DNA from: Fodinibius sp052060035
GTDB taxonomy: Bacteria > Bacteroidota > Rhodothermia > Balneolales > Balneolaceae
Length of the DNA: 64,000 nucleotides
Assembly: GCF_052060035.1 (NCBI RefSeq)
Contig: NZ_JBPOEA010000001.1
Location: 558,001-622,000, forward strand
Reading direction: 5' to 3'
The notes below the pieces were generated by a model. That model was not told where the DNA came from. It did not search any database and saw only the letters and a program-made list of their open reading frames with translations. Of the stretch, positions 1 to 9,044 are shown in pieces. Made by a program: the position numbers and the translations under genes. Numbering within the stretch: the first letter of the stretch is position 1; each line of letters opens with the position of its first letter.

Positions 1-373
1 GCAGGTAATTGATACTGTCGAAAACACAAAATGCAGCATCAAAGGTGCGATCGAGCTGAATATCCAGAAAATCCATAACCTTGAAATCAACATTGCAATG
101 CATGGCTTTATTTTTCTCACGTGCTTTTTGGATCATCTCTGGAGATTTGTCCGTTCCTACAACGTTATAACATTCCAACTCATCCAAGAAAAGAGAAATA
201 GAACCCGTACCGCAGGCCAGCTCCAGAATTTCTACGGGGTTTGGGTGATGCCGAAGCATGATAGCATCAATAAAATCAGCCCAGAATTCGTAATCCACAT
301 CTTCCATGACGGCATCATAAATATCAGCCAGTTTTGAGTACTCCGGTTGTTGACCTGTTTTATCAGTACTCAT
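1..373 (-). CDS. SAM-dependent class I methyltransferase (partial, C-terminus cut)
   Basis: About 124 N-terminal codons are present; the rest lies left of the window. The protein opens with a helix typical of small-molecule methyltransferases. The SAM-binding motif I, ELACGTGS, is at about residues 51-58, followed by the acidic end of beta-2 (VVGTDKSPEM). The substrate cannot be told. Its ATG overlaps the stop codon of pdxA by one base (TAATG), so it is probably translated by coupling with pdxA as the last gene of a GWxTD-pdxA-methyltransferase transcript. It could act on a small metabolite or a quinone-like substrate; nothing in the visible part decides this. Confidence 0.8.
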   Translation of the reverse strand, partial: MSTDKTGQQPEYSKLADIYDAVMEDVDYEFWADFIDAIMLRHHPNPVEILELACGTGSISLFLDELECYNVVGTDKSPEMIQKAREKNKAMHCNVDFKVMDFLDIQLDRTFDAAFCVFDSINYL

Positions 374-1374
374 TACTTTACTACTCGTTTATTTCGATGC
401 TCTATAAGTTCTGCAGCGAGCTTCAAGGCTTCAGTAAATGAGGATGGGTTAGCTTTATTTTCTCCGGCGATATCAAAAGCAGTACCGTGGTCTGGTGAGG
501 TTCGAATAATAGGAATACCGGCAGTGTAATTTACACCGCCGCCGAACGAGAGAGTTTTAAACGGGATTAATCCCTGGTCATGATACATGGCCAAAATACC
601 ATCATACTGTTCATGTTTTCGATTGCCAAAAAATCCATCGGCGGGGTGGGGGCCGGTCACGTCCAATCCTTTGGAACGGGCTAATTCAATAGCGGGACTT
701 ATAATTTCCTGTTCTTCGGTACCAATAACACCACCATCACCGGCATGGGGATTAAGGCCAAGCACAGCAATGTTTGGGGATGCGATATCGAAATCATTTT
801 GCAGAGCATTATGCATCACCCCAATATATTTTGTGACCAAATTGGTGGACAGGGTGGAAGAAACATTCGATACGGGAATGTGTCCGGTTACAAGTCCCAC
901 TCTTAAATCTTCGTGAACCAACATCATCATGAAGTCAGAGGTATTAGTTTTTTCGGCCAGAAATTCGGTATGGCCCGGGATATGATACCCTGCTAAATTT
1001 ACGGCTTCTTTAGATATTGGAGCCGTAACCAGCGCATTGGCTTGCTGTGATTTGCACAACGCAATTCCTTTTTTGACAGCCAGCATGGCACACTTGCCCG
1101 ACTGCTTAGAAAATGTTCCGGGTGAAACTGAAATATCTTCATCCCCATAAGTTTCCAGAAGGTTAAATTGTTGTTCGACAATATCATCAATGGATGATGC
1201 ATGATGATAATCCAGTGTTTGGGAAAGATTATTAAGCCACCAGTTTAAAACCTTTTTTGAGCTGAGAATAATTGGGGTAAGATCTTTCAGTGGTTGTTTA
1301 CTCAATGCTTTTATGACAACTTCGGGTCCGATTCCATTTACATCTCCAATGCTTATTGCAACGCGTTTCCCCAT
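373..1374 (-). CDS. pdxA: 4-hydroxythreonine-4-phosphate dehydrogenase PdxA
   Basis: This 333-residue protein has the normal length and motifs of PdxA, the NAD-dependent enzyme that oxidises 4-phosphohydroxy-L-threonine in the DXP-dependent route to pyridoxal phosphate. The three metal-binding histidines expected in the family are visible at about H165 (TGHIP), H210 (NPHAGDGG) and H265 (YHDQGLIP). The enzyme is cytoplasmic and dimeric in known members. The gene follows the GWxTD gene by 18 bp and overlaps the downstream methyltransferase by one base. No other pdx gene is in the window. Confidence 0.95.
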   Translation of the reverse strand: MGKRVAISIGDVNGIGPEVVIKALSKQPLKDLTPIILSSKKVLNWWLNNLSQTLDYHHASSIDDIVEQQFNLLETYGDEDISVSPGTFSKQSGKCAMLAVKKGIALCKSQQANALVTAPISKEAVNLAGYHIPGHTEFLAEKTNTSDFMMMLVHEDLRVGLVTGHIPVSNVSSTLSTNLVTKYIGVMHNALQNDFDIASPNIAVLGLNPHAGDGGVIGTEEQEIISPAIELARSKGLDVTGPHPADGFFGNRKHEQYDGILAMYHDQGLIPFKTLSFGGGVNYTAGIPIIRTSPDHGTAFDIAGENKANPSSFTEALKLAAELIEHRNKRVVK

Positions 1375-1392
1375 AAAGTAGCTTTTGGATAT

Positions 1393-2805
1393 TTATTTTG
1401 ATTGATTGGAAATGAGTTTGAAATCCCCAAAACCGGTAGTAGCTCTGAAAATTAGTTGCCTGTTTGGGTAGGTCCATATTTCGGTCGTGGCACCGTTATT
1501 AGGAAATTTGCGGTTTATATCTTTGGGAGGTCCAAATTTGATGTAGGCCTCTCCACGGTCGCTATTAAAACCTACAGTGTTTTCGGTAGAGAAATTTTTA
1601 TAAGCGTAATCGATGCGACGGTAATATTCAGCCATCAGTTCATTAAACTCGGTATCCGGGGTAGGGTCACGTTCTTTCCAGAACGACCGAAACTTTTGCT
1701 CTCGTTCTTCCGGTGTCCCATTATCGATTTTTCGAATGGTTTGTTTGTCTGCAATAAATCGAAGCATCTCTATAGCAGTATCAAGGTTCAACAAGCTGTT
1801 CGGCATGTCTTTCCACTTTGAGCGAAAGTTATCTCGTGCAACTATATTACCTTTACCGTCTTTTATCGTGATTTGATATAAGGAATTTTCGAATTCACGG
1901 TTTGGTACATTTATAACTGCGTAAGTATAGCCATTGTCAGTGATGTTGAGATTCAGATAGGGCTTACCATCCATATAAAGTAACTGGGGGCGGACATCAG
2001 TTTTGATATTTTCTTTTGCAAGCTTCTTTGAAAAGACCCTTTCTTGTTTAGTCGTATCTTCCCGCAAGGTACTTAGTTTGGTAATTTCCATTGTATAAGA
2101 TTCTTTTTCTTGATACCGGGGCAGATAAGCAATCGCATAAAAATCTTTAGCATACTCAACCGTATTTCCCGTAGTATTAAGAATAAAGCGGGAAGATTCA
2201 GAGCCTTCCGAATATGTGGGACTTACGAGTATGTTTCCGTTCTTTTTTTCACTATAGGGGGTTATGTTAATCTTTTGCGTTCTTGAAATCCGGTTTTCGG
2301 TCTGATCACCCCGTTTCATTTGCAATACATAATTATAGGATCCGGGTTTAAGATTTACCTTCATATAACCGCTTAAAAACAGATCGTTGGATTGGCTACT
2401 GTCGTAATCTTTGGCATAAACCGTATCAGACCAAAAAGCCCGCCCGGCAGGCTCAAGACCTTCTAATGAAATATTTTCTTTTTTCTTGTTTTTAATGGAT
2501 GCCTCTTCTGCTTTAAAAACTTCCATCATCAAATCCATACTGCTAAAGTATTTATTGTCTGACGAGCGGTCTTTGTTTTTTTTAAAGGGTAGCGAACTGT
2601 ATGGAAGGTGGAAGATAACGACAAATTGTACAAGCTCGTTATCATTGCCCGGCAGGGTCAGGTAATCAAAAGAAGCCTGTGATTGTTGCTGGCGCATAGC
2701 CAGATCTCGATAACTTACATTACGTTGACCGAAAAGCTCAGCAACCGAAATCAATGAAAATACTATAACGACCAGAAATGCCAGAAAAGTTTTCGAATTT
2801 TTCAC
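1393..2805 (-). CDS. GWxTD domain-containing exported protein
   Basis: This 470-residue protein has an N-terminal signal peptide (hydrophobic residues about 7-25). It ends in a domain resembling the GWxTD domain (TIGR04514 type), with the landmark GFNSDRGEAYIKFGPP in place of the consensus GWRTDRG.YI..GPP. The middle (about residues 60-330) looks beta-rich. Such proteins occur in Bacteroidota, Balneolota, Acidobacteria and relatives, and their function is unknown. It is the first gene of the run with pdxA. The substitution of GF-N-S-D for GW-x-T-D is a mild departure. Export is inferred from the signal peptide; the exact final location is not clear. Confidence 0.75.
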   Translation of the reverse strand: MKNSKTFLAFLVVIVFSLISVAELFGQRNVSYRDLAMRQQQSQASFDYLTLPGNDNELVQFVVIFHLPYSSLPFKKNKDRSSDNKYFSSMDLMMEVFKAEEASIKNKKKENISLEGLEPAGRAFWSDTVYAKDYDSSQSNDLFLSGYMKVNLKPGSYNYVLQMKRGDQTENRISRTQKINITPYSEKKNGNILVSPTYSEGSESSRFILNTTGNTVEYAKDFYAIAYLPRYQEKESYTMEITKLSTLREDTTKQERVFSKKLAKENIKTDVRPQLLYMDGKPYLNLNITDNGYTYAVINVPNREFENSLYQITIKDGKGNIVARDNFRSKWKDMPNSLLNLDTAIEMLRFIADKQTIRKIDNGTPEEREQKFRSFWKERDPTPDTEFNELMAEYYRRIDYAYKNFSTENTVGFNSDRGEAYIKFGPPKDINRKFPNNGATTEIWTYPNRQLIFRATTGFGDFKLISNQSK

Positions 2806-2885
2806 AAGCAGATGCGTTTTTTAAAGGTTTTTTATCTCAAAAAGGAAACTAAAGAACTTTTAGTGGAATAGATAGAAACAATACT

Positions 2886-2914
2886 TTTGAGATTGCTAAA
2901 TTTCGTTATTTTTG
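2886..2914 (+). promoter_or_regulatory. Candidate Bacteroidota-type promoter of acyl-CoA carboxylase gene
   Basis: TTTG at 2886-2889 and TATTTTTG at 2907-2914 are separated by 17 bp and match the -33 TTTG and -7 TAnnTTTG elements known for the primary sigma factor of Bacteroidota. The predicted start of transcription would be near 2920, about 40 bp before the ATG at 2963. The AT-rich background makes chance matches easy. Confidence 0.4.
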
Positions 2915-2962
2915 AAACGATTTAATCAATCCAACTATTATCCAAAATAATAAATCGCACTT

Positions 2963-4597
2963 ATGAGTTCCCAAGATTCCACAAGTACCTCTCCACAGGA
3001 TTTAAAATCACTTATTCAAGAGATTAATAAAACAGAGGAGGAAATTAAGAAGGGTGGCGGAGAAAAAAGGATTAAAAAACAGCATGACAAGGGAAAACTT
3101 ACTGCCCGTGAACGCATCGATATGCTGATTGATGATGACACCCGTCTCTATGAACTGGGATTGTGGGCCGGTTATGAAATGTATGAAGACGAAGGAGGAT
3201 GTCCATCCGGTGGTGTTGTAACGGGTATTGGTACAGTGTCCGGAAGAGATTGCGTGATTGTTGCCAATGATGCCACCGTAAAAGCAGGCGCTTGGTTTCC
3301 TATTACAGCCAAAAAGAATTTGCGTGCCCAGGAGATAGCACTCGAAAATAAGTTGCCGATTTTGTATCTGGTCGACTCAGCCGGGGTTTATCTGCCCATG
3401 CAGGATGAAATATTTCCCGATAAGGAACACTTTGGACGTATTTTTAGAAATAATGCCCGCCTCAGTGCCGAAGGTATTCCACAGATTGCTGCTATTATGG
3501 GTAGTTGTGTTGCCGGTGGTGCATACTTGCCGATAATGAGTGATGAAGCGCTCATTGTGGATGGTACGGGCAGTGTATTTTTAGCGGGCAGTTATCTTGT
3601 GAAGGCGGCTATTGGCGAAGATGTTGATAATGAGACCCTTGGCGGTGCTACCACACATACCGAAATAAGCGGCGTTACCGATTATAAGATGGAAGATGAT
3701 GAAGAATGCCTTTCAACCGTCCGTGACCTCGTTGATAAGCTGGGTCCGTTTGATAAAGCTGGGTTTAACCGAAAAGAATCTGTTGAACCGGCTCGTGATG
3801 TAACCGAAATATTTGATGTTTTTCCGGATGATCGCACCAAGCCCTACGATATGAACAAGGTTTTAGAATGTATCGTGGATGAGGATTCCTTTACTGAGTT
3901 CAAGAAGGGGTATGGACAAACGTTAATTACTGGTTTTGCGCGTGTGGATGGTTGGAGCGTGGGCATCGTGGCGAACCAACGCAAAGTAACGCGTACTAAA
4001 CAGGGCGAAATGCAGGTAGGCGGCGTCATCTATTCGGATTCCGCCGATAAAGCAGCCCGATTTATAATGAACTGCAACCAAAAGAAAATACCCATTGTCT
4101 TTTTGCAGGATGTCTCCGGATTTATGATTGGTAAACGTGCTGAGCACGGTGGTATTATTAAAGATGGTGCCAAGATGGTAAATGCCGTCTCCAACAGTAC
4201 GGTCCCTAAAATTACTATCGTGGTTGGCAACAGCTATGGCGCCGGCAATTATGCCATGTGTGGACGAGCCTACGACCCACGCTTTATGTATGCCTGGCCG
4301 TCAGCACAGATCGCAGTCATGGGCGGAACTCAGGCAGCAAAAGTATTGACACAGATTCGGGTTTCGGCGCTGGAGAAAAAAGGAAAGGAGATTACCGAAG
4401 AAGAGGAACAGGAGATTATGAAAGAGATCAGCGAACGTTACGAGCATCAGACCGATGTGCGTTATGCTGCTGCTCGTCTCTGGGTTGATGGGATTATTAA
4501 TCCGATTGAGACCCGTGACCGAATTTCACACGCTATTAATTGTGCGGATCATAATCCTGACATCGAAGAATTTAAAACTGGTGTAATGCAGGTATAA
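2963..4597 (+). CDS. Acyl-CoA carboxylase beta subunit (methylcrotonyl/propionyl-CoA carboxylase family)
   Basis: The 544-residue protein is a biotin-dependent carboxyltransferase subunit. It moves CO2 from carboxybiotin to an acyl-CoA, using two crotonase-like halves. The N-terminal half carries SGGVVTGIG, ANDATVKAGAW and MGSCVAGGAYLP. The C-terminal half carries GNSYGAGNYAMCGRAYDPR and WPSAQIAVMGG. The GAGNYxMCGRAY form is closer to methylcrotonyl-CoA carboxylase beta (leucine breakdown) than to classical propionyl-CoA carboxylase, but the substrate is not settled by sequence. No biotin carboxylase or biotin carrier gene lies beside it, so the partner subunit must be encoded elsewhere. A promoter-like element lies upstream. 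Confidence 0.9.
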   Translation: MSSQDSTSTSPQDLKSLIQEINKTEEEIKKGGGEKRIKKQHDKGKLTARERIDMLIDDDTRLYELGLWAGYEMYEDEGGCPSGGVVTGIGTVSGRDCVIVANDATVKAGAWFPITAKKNLRAQEIALENKLPILYLVDSAGVYLPMQDEIFPDKEHFGRIFRNNARLSAEGIPQIAAIMGSCVAGGAYLPIMSDEALIVDGTGSVFLAGSYLVKAAIGEDVDNETLGGATTHTEISGVTDYKMEDDEECLSTVRDLVDKLGPFDKAGFNRKESVEPARDVTEIFDVFPDDRTKPYDMNKVLECIVDEDSFTEFKKGYGQTLITGFARVDGWSVGIVANQRKVTRTKQGEMQVGGVIYSDSADKAARFIMNCNQKKIPIVFLQDVSGFMIGKRAEHGGIIKDGAKMVNAVSNSTVPKITIVVGNSYGAGNYAMCGRAYDPRFMYAWPSAQIAVMGGTQAAKVLTQIRVSALEKKGKEITEEEEQEIMKEISERYEHQTDVRYAAARLWVDGIINPIETRDRISHAINCADHNPDIEEFKTGVMQV

Positions 4598-4619
4598 TCG
4601 TAATTTTTTTAGGAGTCCA

Positions 4620-5846
4620 TTACCGGCCGTAAGCAATCACTTTAAGCGGGTCGGTATTTGCTGCAATACGAGCCGGCAACCACGAAGCCAGGGCACAGAG
4701 GAGAAGCGTTACCCCGGCAACCAATGCGAAATCGAGCATGTGTGGCTCAACAGGAGCATAAGCCATGTAATAATTTTGTTCCGAAAGAGGAATAATCTGA
4801 TAGGTTGATTGAAGCCAGGCAAAAACCAATGAAAGGGTGATGCCGATCAATAATCCTGTAACGGCTACAAATAATCCTTCTAATAAAAAGATACCACGGA
4901 TACTTTTATTACCGGCACCAATGGTTTTTAGGATGCCAATATCGCGGGTTCTTTCAAGCACCATCATCAATACGGTGCCAATCAAGTTAAAAGCAGCTAC
5001 AATAATCATTACAGCTATCACAAAGGGGATGGTTTGCTCTTGCAGGTCTACCCAGGCAAAAATGTTGCTATAACGTTCGTAAATAGTTTCTGTGAAATAG
5101 GGATAGCTTAATTCACTATTTAGTTTTTCACCAAATGATTCTATTTGAGAAGAATTATTAAGCCGAATCTCTATGGCAGAGGCTTCCCTGGGCGACTTTA
5201 GGAAGAATTTTTGAATATAAGGGCGTGCCGCGAGTGCCAAAACATCGTCAAATTGACCGATACCTGTCTGATAGATTCCTGACAGACGGAACTGCTGAAT
5301 TTCGGGAGAACTTAAAGGCGAGGGCAATCCATCTACGGTGTATGCAGTGAGGGTTGAATTGATACCAACATTAAGGGTTTGGGCCAACTTTGAACCTACA
5401 ACAATGCCGGGCCGTCCTGAGCTGTCGGTACTTAAATCGTAGGAACCCCTTGTGATATAATGTTTGATGTCAGTGACATCTCCGCTTTCATCTACGCCCT
5501 TTAACAATGTTCCCGTAACATCATCGCCACCCTGAATCATTGTTTGACCGTTAATTACAGCCTGTGCCTTGTCGATCTCGGGATAGGCTTCAATCTTGTT
5601 TAACAGGGTATCAGCTCGATTAATAGCTCTGCCGCTAAAAGATGTAACCGTTACATGAGGTGCAAAACCAAGTACTTTGTTATCTATGACGGATTTAAAG
5701 CCGTGAACAACCGACAAGGCGATAAGTAGCCCAGCCGACCCGACAGCTACTCCGGTAATAGCCATCACTTTTATAAAGGATAGAAAACGGGATCCTTTCC
5801 GCTTTCCCTTAAAGTATCGTTTGGCTAAATACCACTCAAAGTTCAT
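4620..5846 (-). CDS. LolC/LolE-type ABC transporter permease (FtsX family)
   Basis: The 408-residue protein has the LolC/E layout: one N-terminal membrane helix (about 25-47), a periplasmic MacB-like core (about 48-265), then three membrane helices (about 275-300, 322-345, 372-395). The family extracts lipoproteins from the inner membrane for transfer to the outer membrane. The N-terminal string YLAKRYFKGKRKGSRFLSFI is typical. The partner ATPase LolD is not adjacent. The gene follows lysS on the same strand after 79 bp and may share its transcript. A general macrolide or lipoprotein export role is the alternative. Confidence 0.85.
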   Translation of the reverse strand: MNFEWYLAKRYFKGKRKGSRFLSFIKVMAITGVAVGSAGLLIALSVVHGFKSVIDNKVLGFAPHVTVTSFSGRAINRADTLLNKIEAYPEIDKAQAVINGQTMIQGGDDVTGTLLKGVDESGDVTDIKHYITRGSYDLSTDSSGRPGIVVGSKLAQTLNVGINSTLTAYTVDGLPSPLSSPEIQQFRLSGIYQTGIGQFDDVLALAARPYIQKFFLKSPREASAIEIRLNNSSQIESFGEKLNSELSYPYFTETIYERYSNIFAWVDLQEQTIPFVIAVMIIVAAFNLIGTVLMMVLERTRDIGILKTIGAGNKSIRGIFLLEGLFVAVTGLLIGITLSLVFAWLQSTYQIIPLSEQNYYMAYAPVEPHMLDFALVAGVTLLLCALASWLPARIAANTDPLKVIAYGR

Positions 5847-5925
5847 GTTATTTATATTAGATGATTGTTAACTGTTTAATGATCATCAAGAGAAAAATTA
5901 ATGACCATTAATAATCAACAAAAAA

Positions 5926-7458
5926 CTATTTCTCTGGCTTCATTTGCGGGAAGAAAAGGACATCACGAATAGAATCTGAATCCGTCATAATCATCGCCAG
6001 TCTGTCAATACCGATCCCGAGACCTGCAGTAGGGGGCATACCGTATTCAAGGGCTTGCAAAAAGTCCTCGTCGATAGTCATTGCTTCTTCGTCTCCTTCG
6101 GCTCGCAGCCGCGCCTGCTCTTCGAAACGCTCACGCTGATCTACCGGGTCATTAAGCTCGGAAAAGGCATTTGCGATTTCCTTACCGTTACAGATGCATT
6201 CAAATCGTTCGACCAACCCCTCTTTTTTTCGATGTTTCTTAGCAAGCGGACTCATTTCGATGGGATAGTCTGTAATAAAGGTGGGCTGAATGAGGTTAGG
6301 TTCAACGTATTCTCCAAAGATTTCATCGATAATTTTTCCCTTACCGAAACTTTCTTCCAGCTCTATGTCAAGTTCTTTGGCAATGCTTTTAATTTCGTCT
6401 AAGTCTTTGCCATAAAGGTTTTTACCCGTTTCATTTTCAATAGCTTCAAACATCGGAATGCGCGGCCAGGGAGCCGAAAAATCGATCTCATTATCGTCTA
6501 CGGAAACGGTAGTAGATCCGTGAAGTGATTTTGCAACCGCTTCAACCATATGTTCCACAAATTCCATCATCCAGTTGTAATCCTTGTAAGCTACATACAG
6601 CTCAACTTGGGTAAACTCGGGATTGTGAAAGCGGGAAAGTCCCTCGTTACGAAAATCTTTAGAAAATTCATACACCCCATCATATCCACCCACGATAAGT
6701 CGCTTCAGATAGAGCTCATTGGCGATACGCAGGTACAGTTTCATATCCAGCGCGTTGTGATGCGTTACAAAAGGCTCAGCTGAGGCTCCGCCGTAAATAG
6801 GTTGCAGGATAGGCGTCTCAACCTCCATATAACCTTTGTCATTCATATAGTCGCGCATCGCCTGTACCATATCAGTACGCTGCTTAAAGACATCCCGTAC
6901 TTCAGGATTCACGATTAGATCGAGGTAACGCTGACGATAACGCTGTTCTTTATCTGTAAAAGCATCATACACTTTTGTTTCTCCGTCTTCCTCAACTTCT
7001 TTTGGAAGGGGAATAGGGCGAAGTGTTTTACTAAGCAATACAAATTCCTTGGCATAAACCGTGGTTTCGCCGGTACCTGTTTTAAACACATGGCCTTTAA
7101 TTCCAACAATATCACCAATATCGGTCAGACGCTTGAATACCTCATTATATTCTTCCTTTCCGACATCATTTTTTCGGATATAAACCTGAATCTGGCCTTC
7201 TGAGTCCTGCAGGTTGAAGAATGTAGATCCACCCATAATACGACGCGTCATAACACGTCCGGCAACAGATACTTTTTCAACGTCATCTTCATCTTGGTCG
7301 TCTTGTTTAATAAGCTCTGGATTTTCCAGGATCTGTTTACTCTTGTGGGTCACCTCAAAATCATATGGATAGGGATCATAGCCCATCTGCCGGAGTTCCT
7401 GTAATTTTTCCAGACGTATTTCGTGTTGCTCGCTTACTGAAGACTCAGTATTGCTCAT
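5926..7458 (-). CDS. lysS: Lysine-tRNA ligase, class II
   Basis: The 510-residue protein charges tRNA-Lys. It has an N-terminal OB-fold anticodon-binding domain (about residues 60-160) and the class II catalytic core, with motif 2 around FRNEGLSRFHNPEFT and motif 3 around the C-terminal GLGIGIDRLAMI. Length and motifs fit bacterial LysS. The gene stands just after a divergent intergenic region shared with the phosphopantetheinyl transferase gene and precedes the LolC/E-like permease. Confidence 0.97.
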   Translation of the reverse strand: MSNTESSVSEQHEIRLEKLQELRQMGYDPYPYDFEVTHKSKQILENPELIKQDDQDEDDVEKVSVAGRVMTRRIMGGSTFFNLQDSEGQIQVYIRKNDVGKEEYNEVFKRLTDIGDIVGIKGHVFKTGTGETTVYAKEFVLLSKTLRPIPLPKEVEEDGETKVYDAFTDKEQRYRQRYLDLIVNPEVRDVFKQRTDMVQAMRDYMNDKGYMEVETPILQPIYGGASAEPFVTHHNALDMKLYLRIANELYLKRLIVGGYDGVYEFSKDFRNEGLSRFHNPEFTQVELYVAYKDYNWMMEFVEHMVEAVAKSLHGSTTVSVDDNEIDFSAPWPRIPMFEAIENETGKNLYGKDLDEIKSIAKELDIELEESFGKGKIIDEIFGEYVEPNLIQPTFITDYPIEMSPLAKKHRKKEGLVERFECICNGKEIANAFSELNDPVDQRERFEEQARLRAEGDEEAMTIDEDFLQALEYGMPPTAGLGIGIDRLAMIMTDSDSIRDVLFFPQMKPEK

Positions 7459-7619
7459 GAGAAGGTGTTGTTTGTTTCGTTTTTACTAAGGTTTATTAAG
7501 TCGCTAAAAATAAAGAATTCATCACAAAAGTGTGACTTTTTTCTCAACCGTAATTAATAGTTTCAGAAGAGTATTAAATTATAGATTTTCAATTGTTTTT
7601 GATTGAATGAAAGAATGTA

Positions 7620-8249
7620 ATGAGTAATCAGTTTTCAGAAATTAAAGAGCTATTACCGTTCAAGGCAGAGTTTTCTCTGTCAAAGATTGCATTTGTTTCT
7701 TCAGAAGCGATTGAGCGGCTTAGCGATGCGGAGAGAAGAGAGTTTGAGCAGTGTAAAAGTCGCAAGCGTCAACGCGAGTTTGTGAGCTCACGGATCATCT
7801 TAAAGGAAATGTCCCGAAAAATGGGGGCTGGGCAGGATTTTGAAATTCAGAAAGATGAACTTGGTCAACCCGTTGGTAAAACAGGAAACCAACGGTTTTT
7901 TGTAAGCATCGCTCATACAGATGAGCTTGTATTTTGCGGGATTTCAGCAGATCAACCTATTGGAATTGACCTTGAGCCTGAAGGTCGATCAGTACCTTCC
8001 AATCTTGAGCAGCGCATCGCTCATCCCAACGAACAGGATCTCACGGAAACCATACCAGCTATCCGTCTGTGGACGATTAAGGAGGCTTATATCAAACTCC
8101 GCGGCCGGGGTTTACGCATGAATATGAATGAGGTGCATATTGAGCAAGAAACAGAGCAGATATTTACCAAAATAAATAATGACAAAAGGGCTAAAATTTG
8201 TAGTTTCCGATCGAAAGAAAATTGGTTAGCAGTCGCATATTATCATTAA
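7620..8249 (+). CDS. 4'-phosphopantetheinyl transferase superfamily protein
   Basis: The 209-residue, Sfp-like enzyme is expected to attach phosphopantetheine from CoA to carrier proteins. The magnesium and CoA-binding signature is present: GIDLE with D117 and E119, then LWTIKEAYIK with W151, K154, E155 and K159. Length fits the single-chain Sfp class. No polyketide or nonribosomal peptide synthetase lies in the window, so its target is unknown; fatty-acid acyl carrier protein is possible. It heads a plus-strand run, with the Memo-like gene starting 24 bp downstream. Confidence 0.88.
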   Translation: MSNQFSEIKELLPFKAEFSLSKIAFVSSEAIERLSDAERREFEQCKSRKRQREFVSSRIILKEMSRKMGAGQDFEIQKDELGQPVGKTGNQRFFVSIAHTDELVFCGISADQPIGIDLEPEGRSVPSNLEQRIAHPNEQDLTETIPAIRLWTIKEAYIKLRGRGLRMNMNEVHIEQETEQIFTKINNDKRAKICSFRSKENWLAVAYYH

Positions 8250-8273
8250 TAAAAATATAGCAGAACCGTTTCT

Positions 8274-9038
8274 ATGAATATCACTTCGTATTCCCGCAGT
8301 CAAATCAAAGAAGGCCTTGAAAACGCGCGGGAGCGCCATGGAGAAGTCAACGAGCACATTCGTTTACTTTTTGCACCAGAAGTAATTAACGATGATAACT
8401 TTGATCGAGCTTGTGATATATACAGCCGGTTGGATATGTCGAATTATGATACGGTTGTAGTGGTGGAATCGTATGATAAAAAGTTGGATAAAAAGCTTCC
8501 GATGGCGTCGAATACATTTTTCGAGACCCCTCTCGGAAAGGTGCCGGTCGATGACTATATGCGCAACGAATTTTGTGATGAGGATGATGATTTCTTTATC
8601 CATGATGAAGCTTTCAACAAAAATATCAGTTTGTTCCAGCAGCTGATGTTTTTGCAGACTCTTTCGGATGATTTTAAGGCACTGAGCGTACAAATTGCTG
8701 ACCCTGATCCTGCTATTGTGAAGGAAATAGGTTATGTGCTTGAAGAAGTATTGGCATCACGTAGAGCTTTGCTGATATTTAGTTGTGAGCTTGACAATGA
8801 CCGTAAAAAGGAGTTCAAGAAAGTCGTTGAGATGGTGGAGAATAAGAATGAATCCGGACTCATGAATTATTTGAACAGCGGAGAGTCTTATATAAAAGGC
8901 ACCACTTCTTTTATTGCAGGGGTTATCGTGGCAAATAAATGGGGGCTTGATCTCCATTTTTTACGAGGCGAATATGAAGATTACAGTGGCAGTTTGTTAA
9001 CCGGTTATGCTGATCGCCAAAAAATAATTTTTTCATAG
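8274..9038 (+). CDS. Memo-family-like protein lacking metal ligands
   Basis: The 254-residue protein resembles the Memo/AmmeMemoRadiSam protein B family in its order of landmarks: a hydrophobic strand (VVVVES), then TPLGKVPVD, a DE-rich stretch followed by LFQQLMFLQ in place of the usual EHSLEVQLPFLQ, a strand ending FSCELD in place of SSDLSH, and a C-terminal Y-D-S/G-SL.TGYAD segment like the usual dSsVsYaS. The histidines and cysteine that bind metal in Memo proteins are not at these positions. It therefore looks like a non-metal relative or pseudoenzyme. The match is by eye and moderate. Neither the radical SAM nor the AMMECR1 partner genes of the family's usual trio are adjacent. Confidence 0.5.
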   Translation: MNITSYSRSQIKEGLENARERHGEVNEHIRLLFAPEVINDDNFDRACDIYSRLDMSNYDTVVVVESYDKKLDKKLPMASNTFFETPLGKVPVDDYMRNEFCDEDDDFFIHDEAFNKNISLFQQLMFLQTLSDDFKALSVQIADPDPAIVKEIGYVLEEVLASRRALLIFSCELDNDRKKEFKKVVEMVENKNESGLMNYLNSGESYIKGTTSFIAGVIVANKWGLDLHFLRGEYEDYSGSLLTGYADRQKIIFS

Positions 9039-9044
9039 AATACT

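Noticed and set aside
7522..7541. TCACA-AAAG-TGTGA followed by T run between lysS and the phosphopantetheinyl transferase gene
   Set aside because: It lies in a divergent region with no upstream plus-strand gene to end, the stem is five bp, and the halves are in the wrong order for a CRP site.
7620..8249. Biosynthetic gene cluster around the phosphopantetheinyl transferase
   Set aside because: No polyketide or nonribosomal peptide synthetase gene is in the window; neighbours are housekeeping or unrelated.
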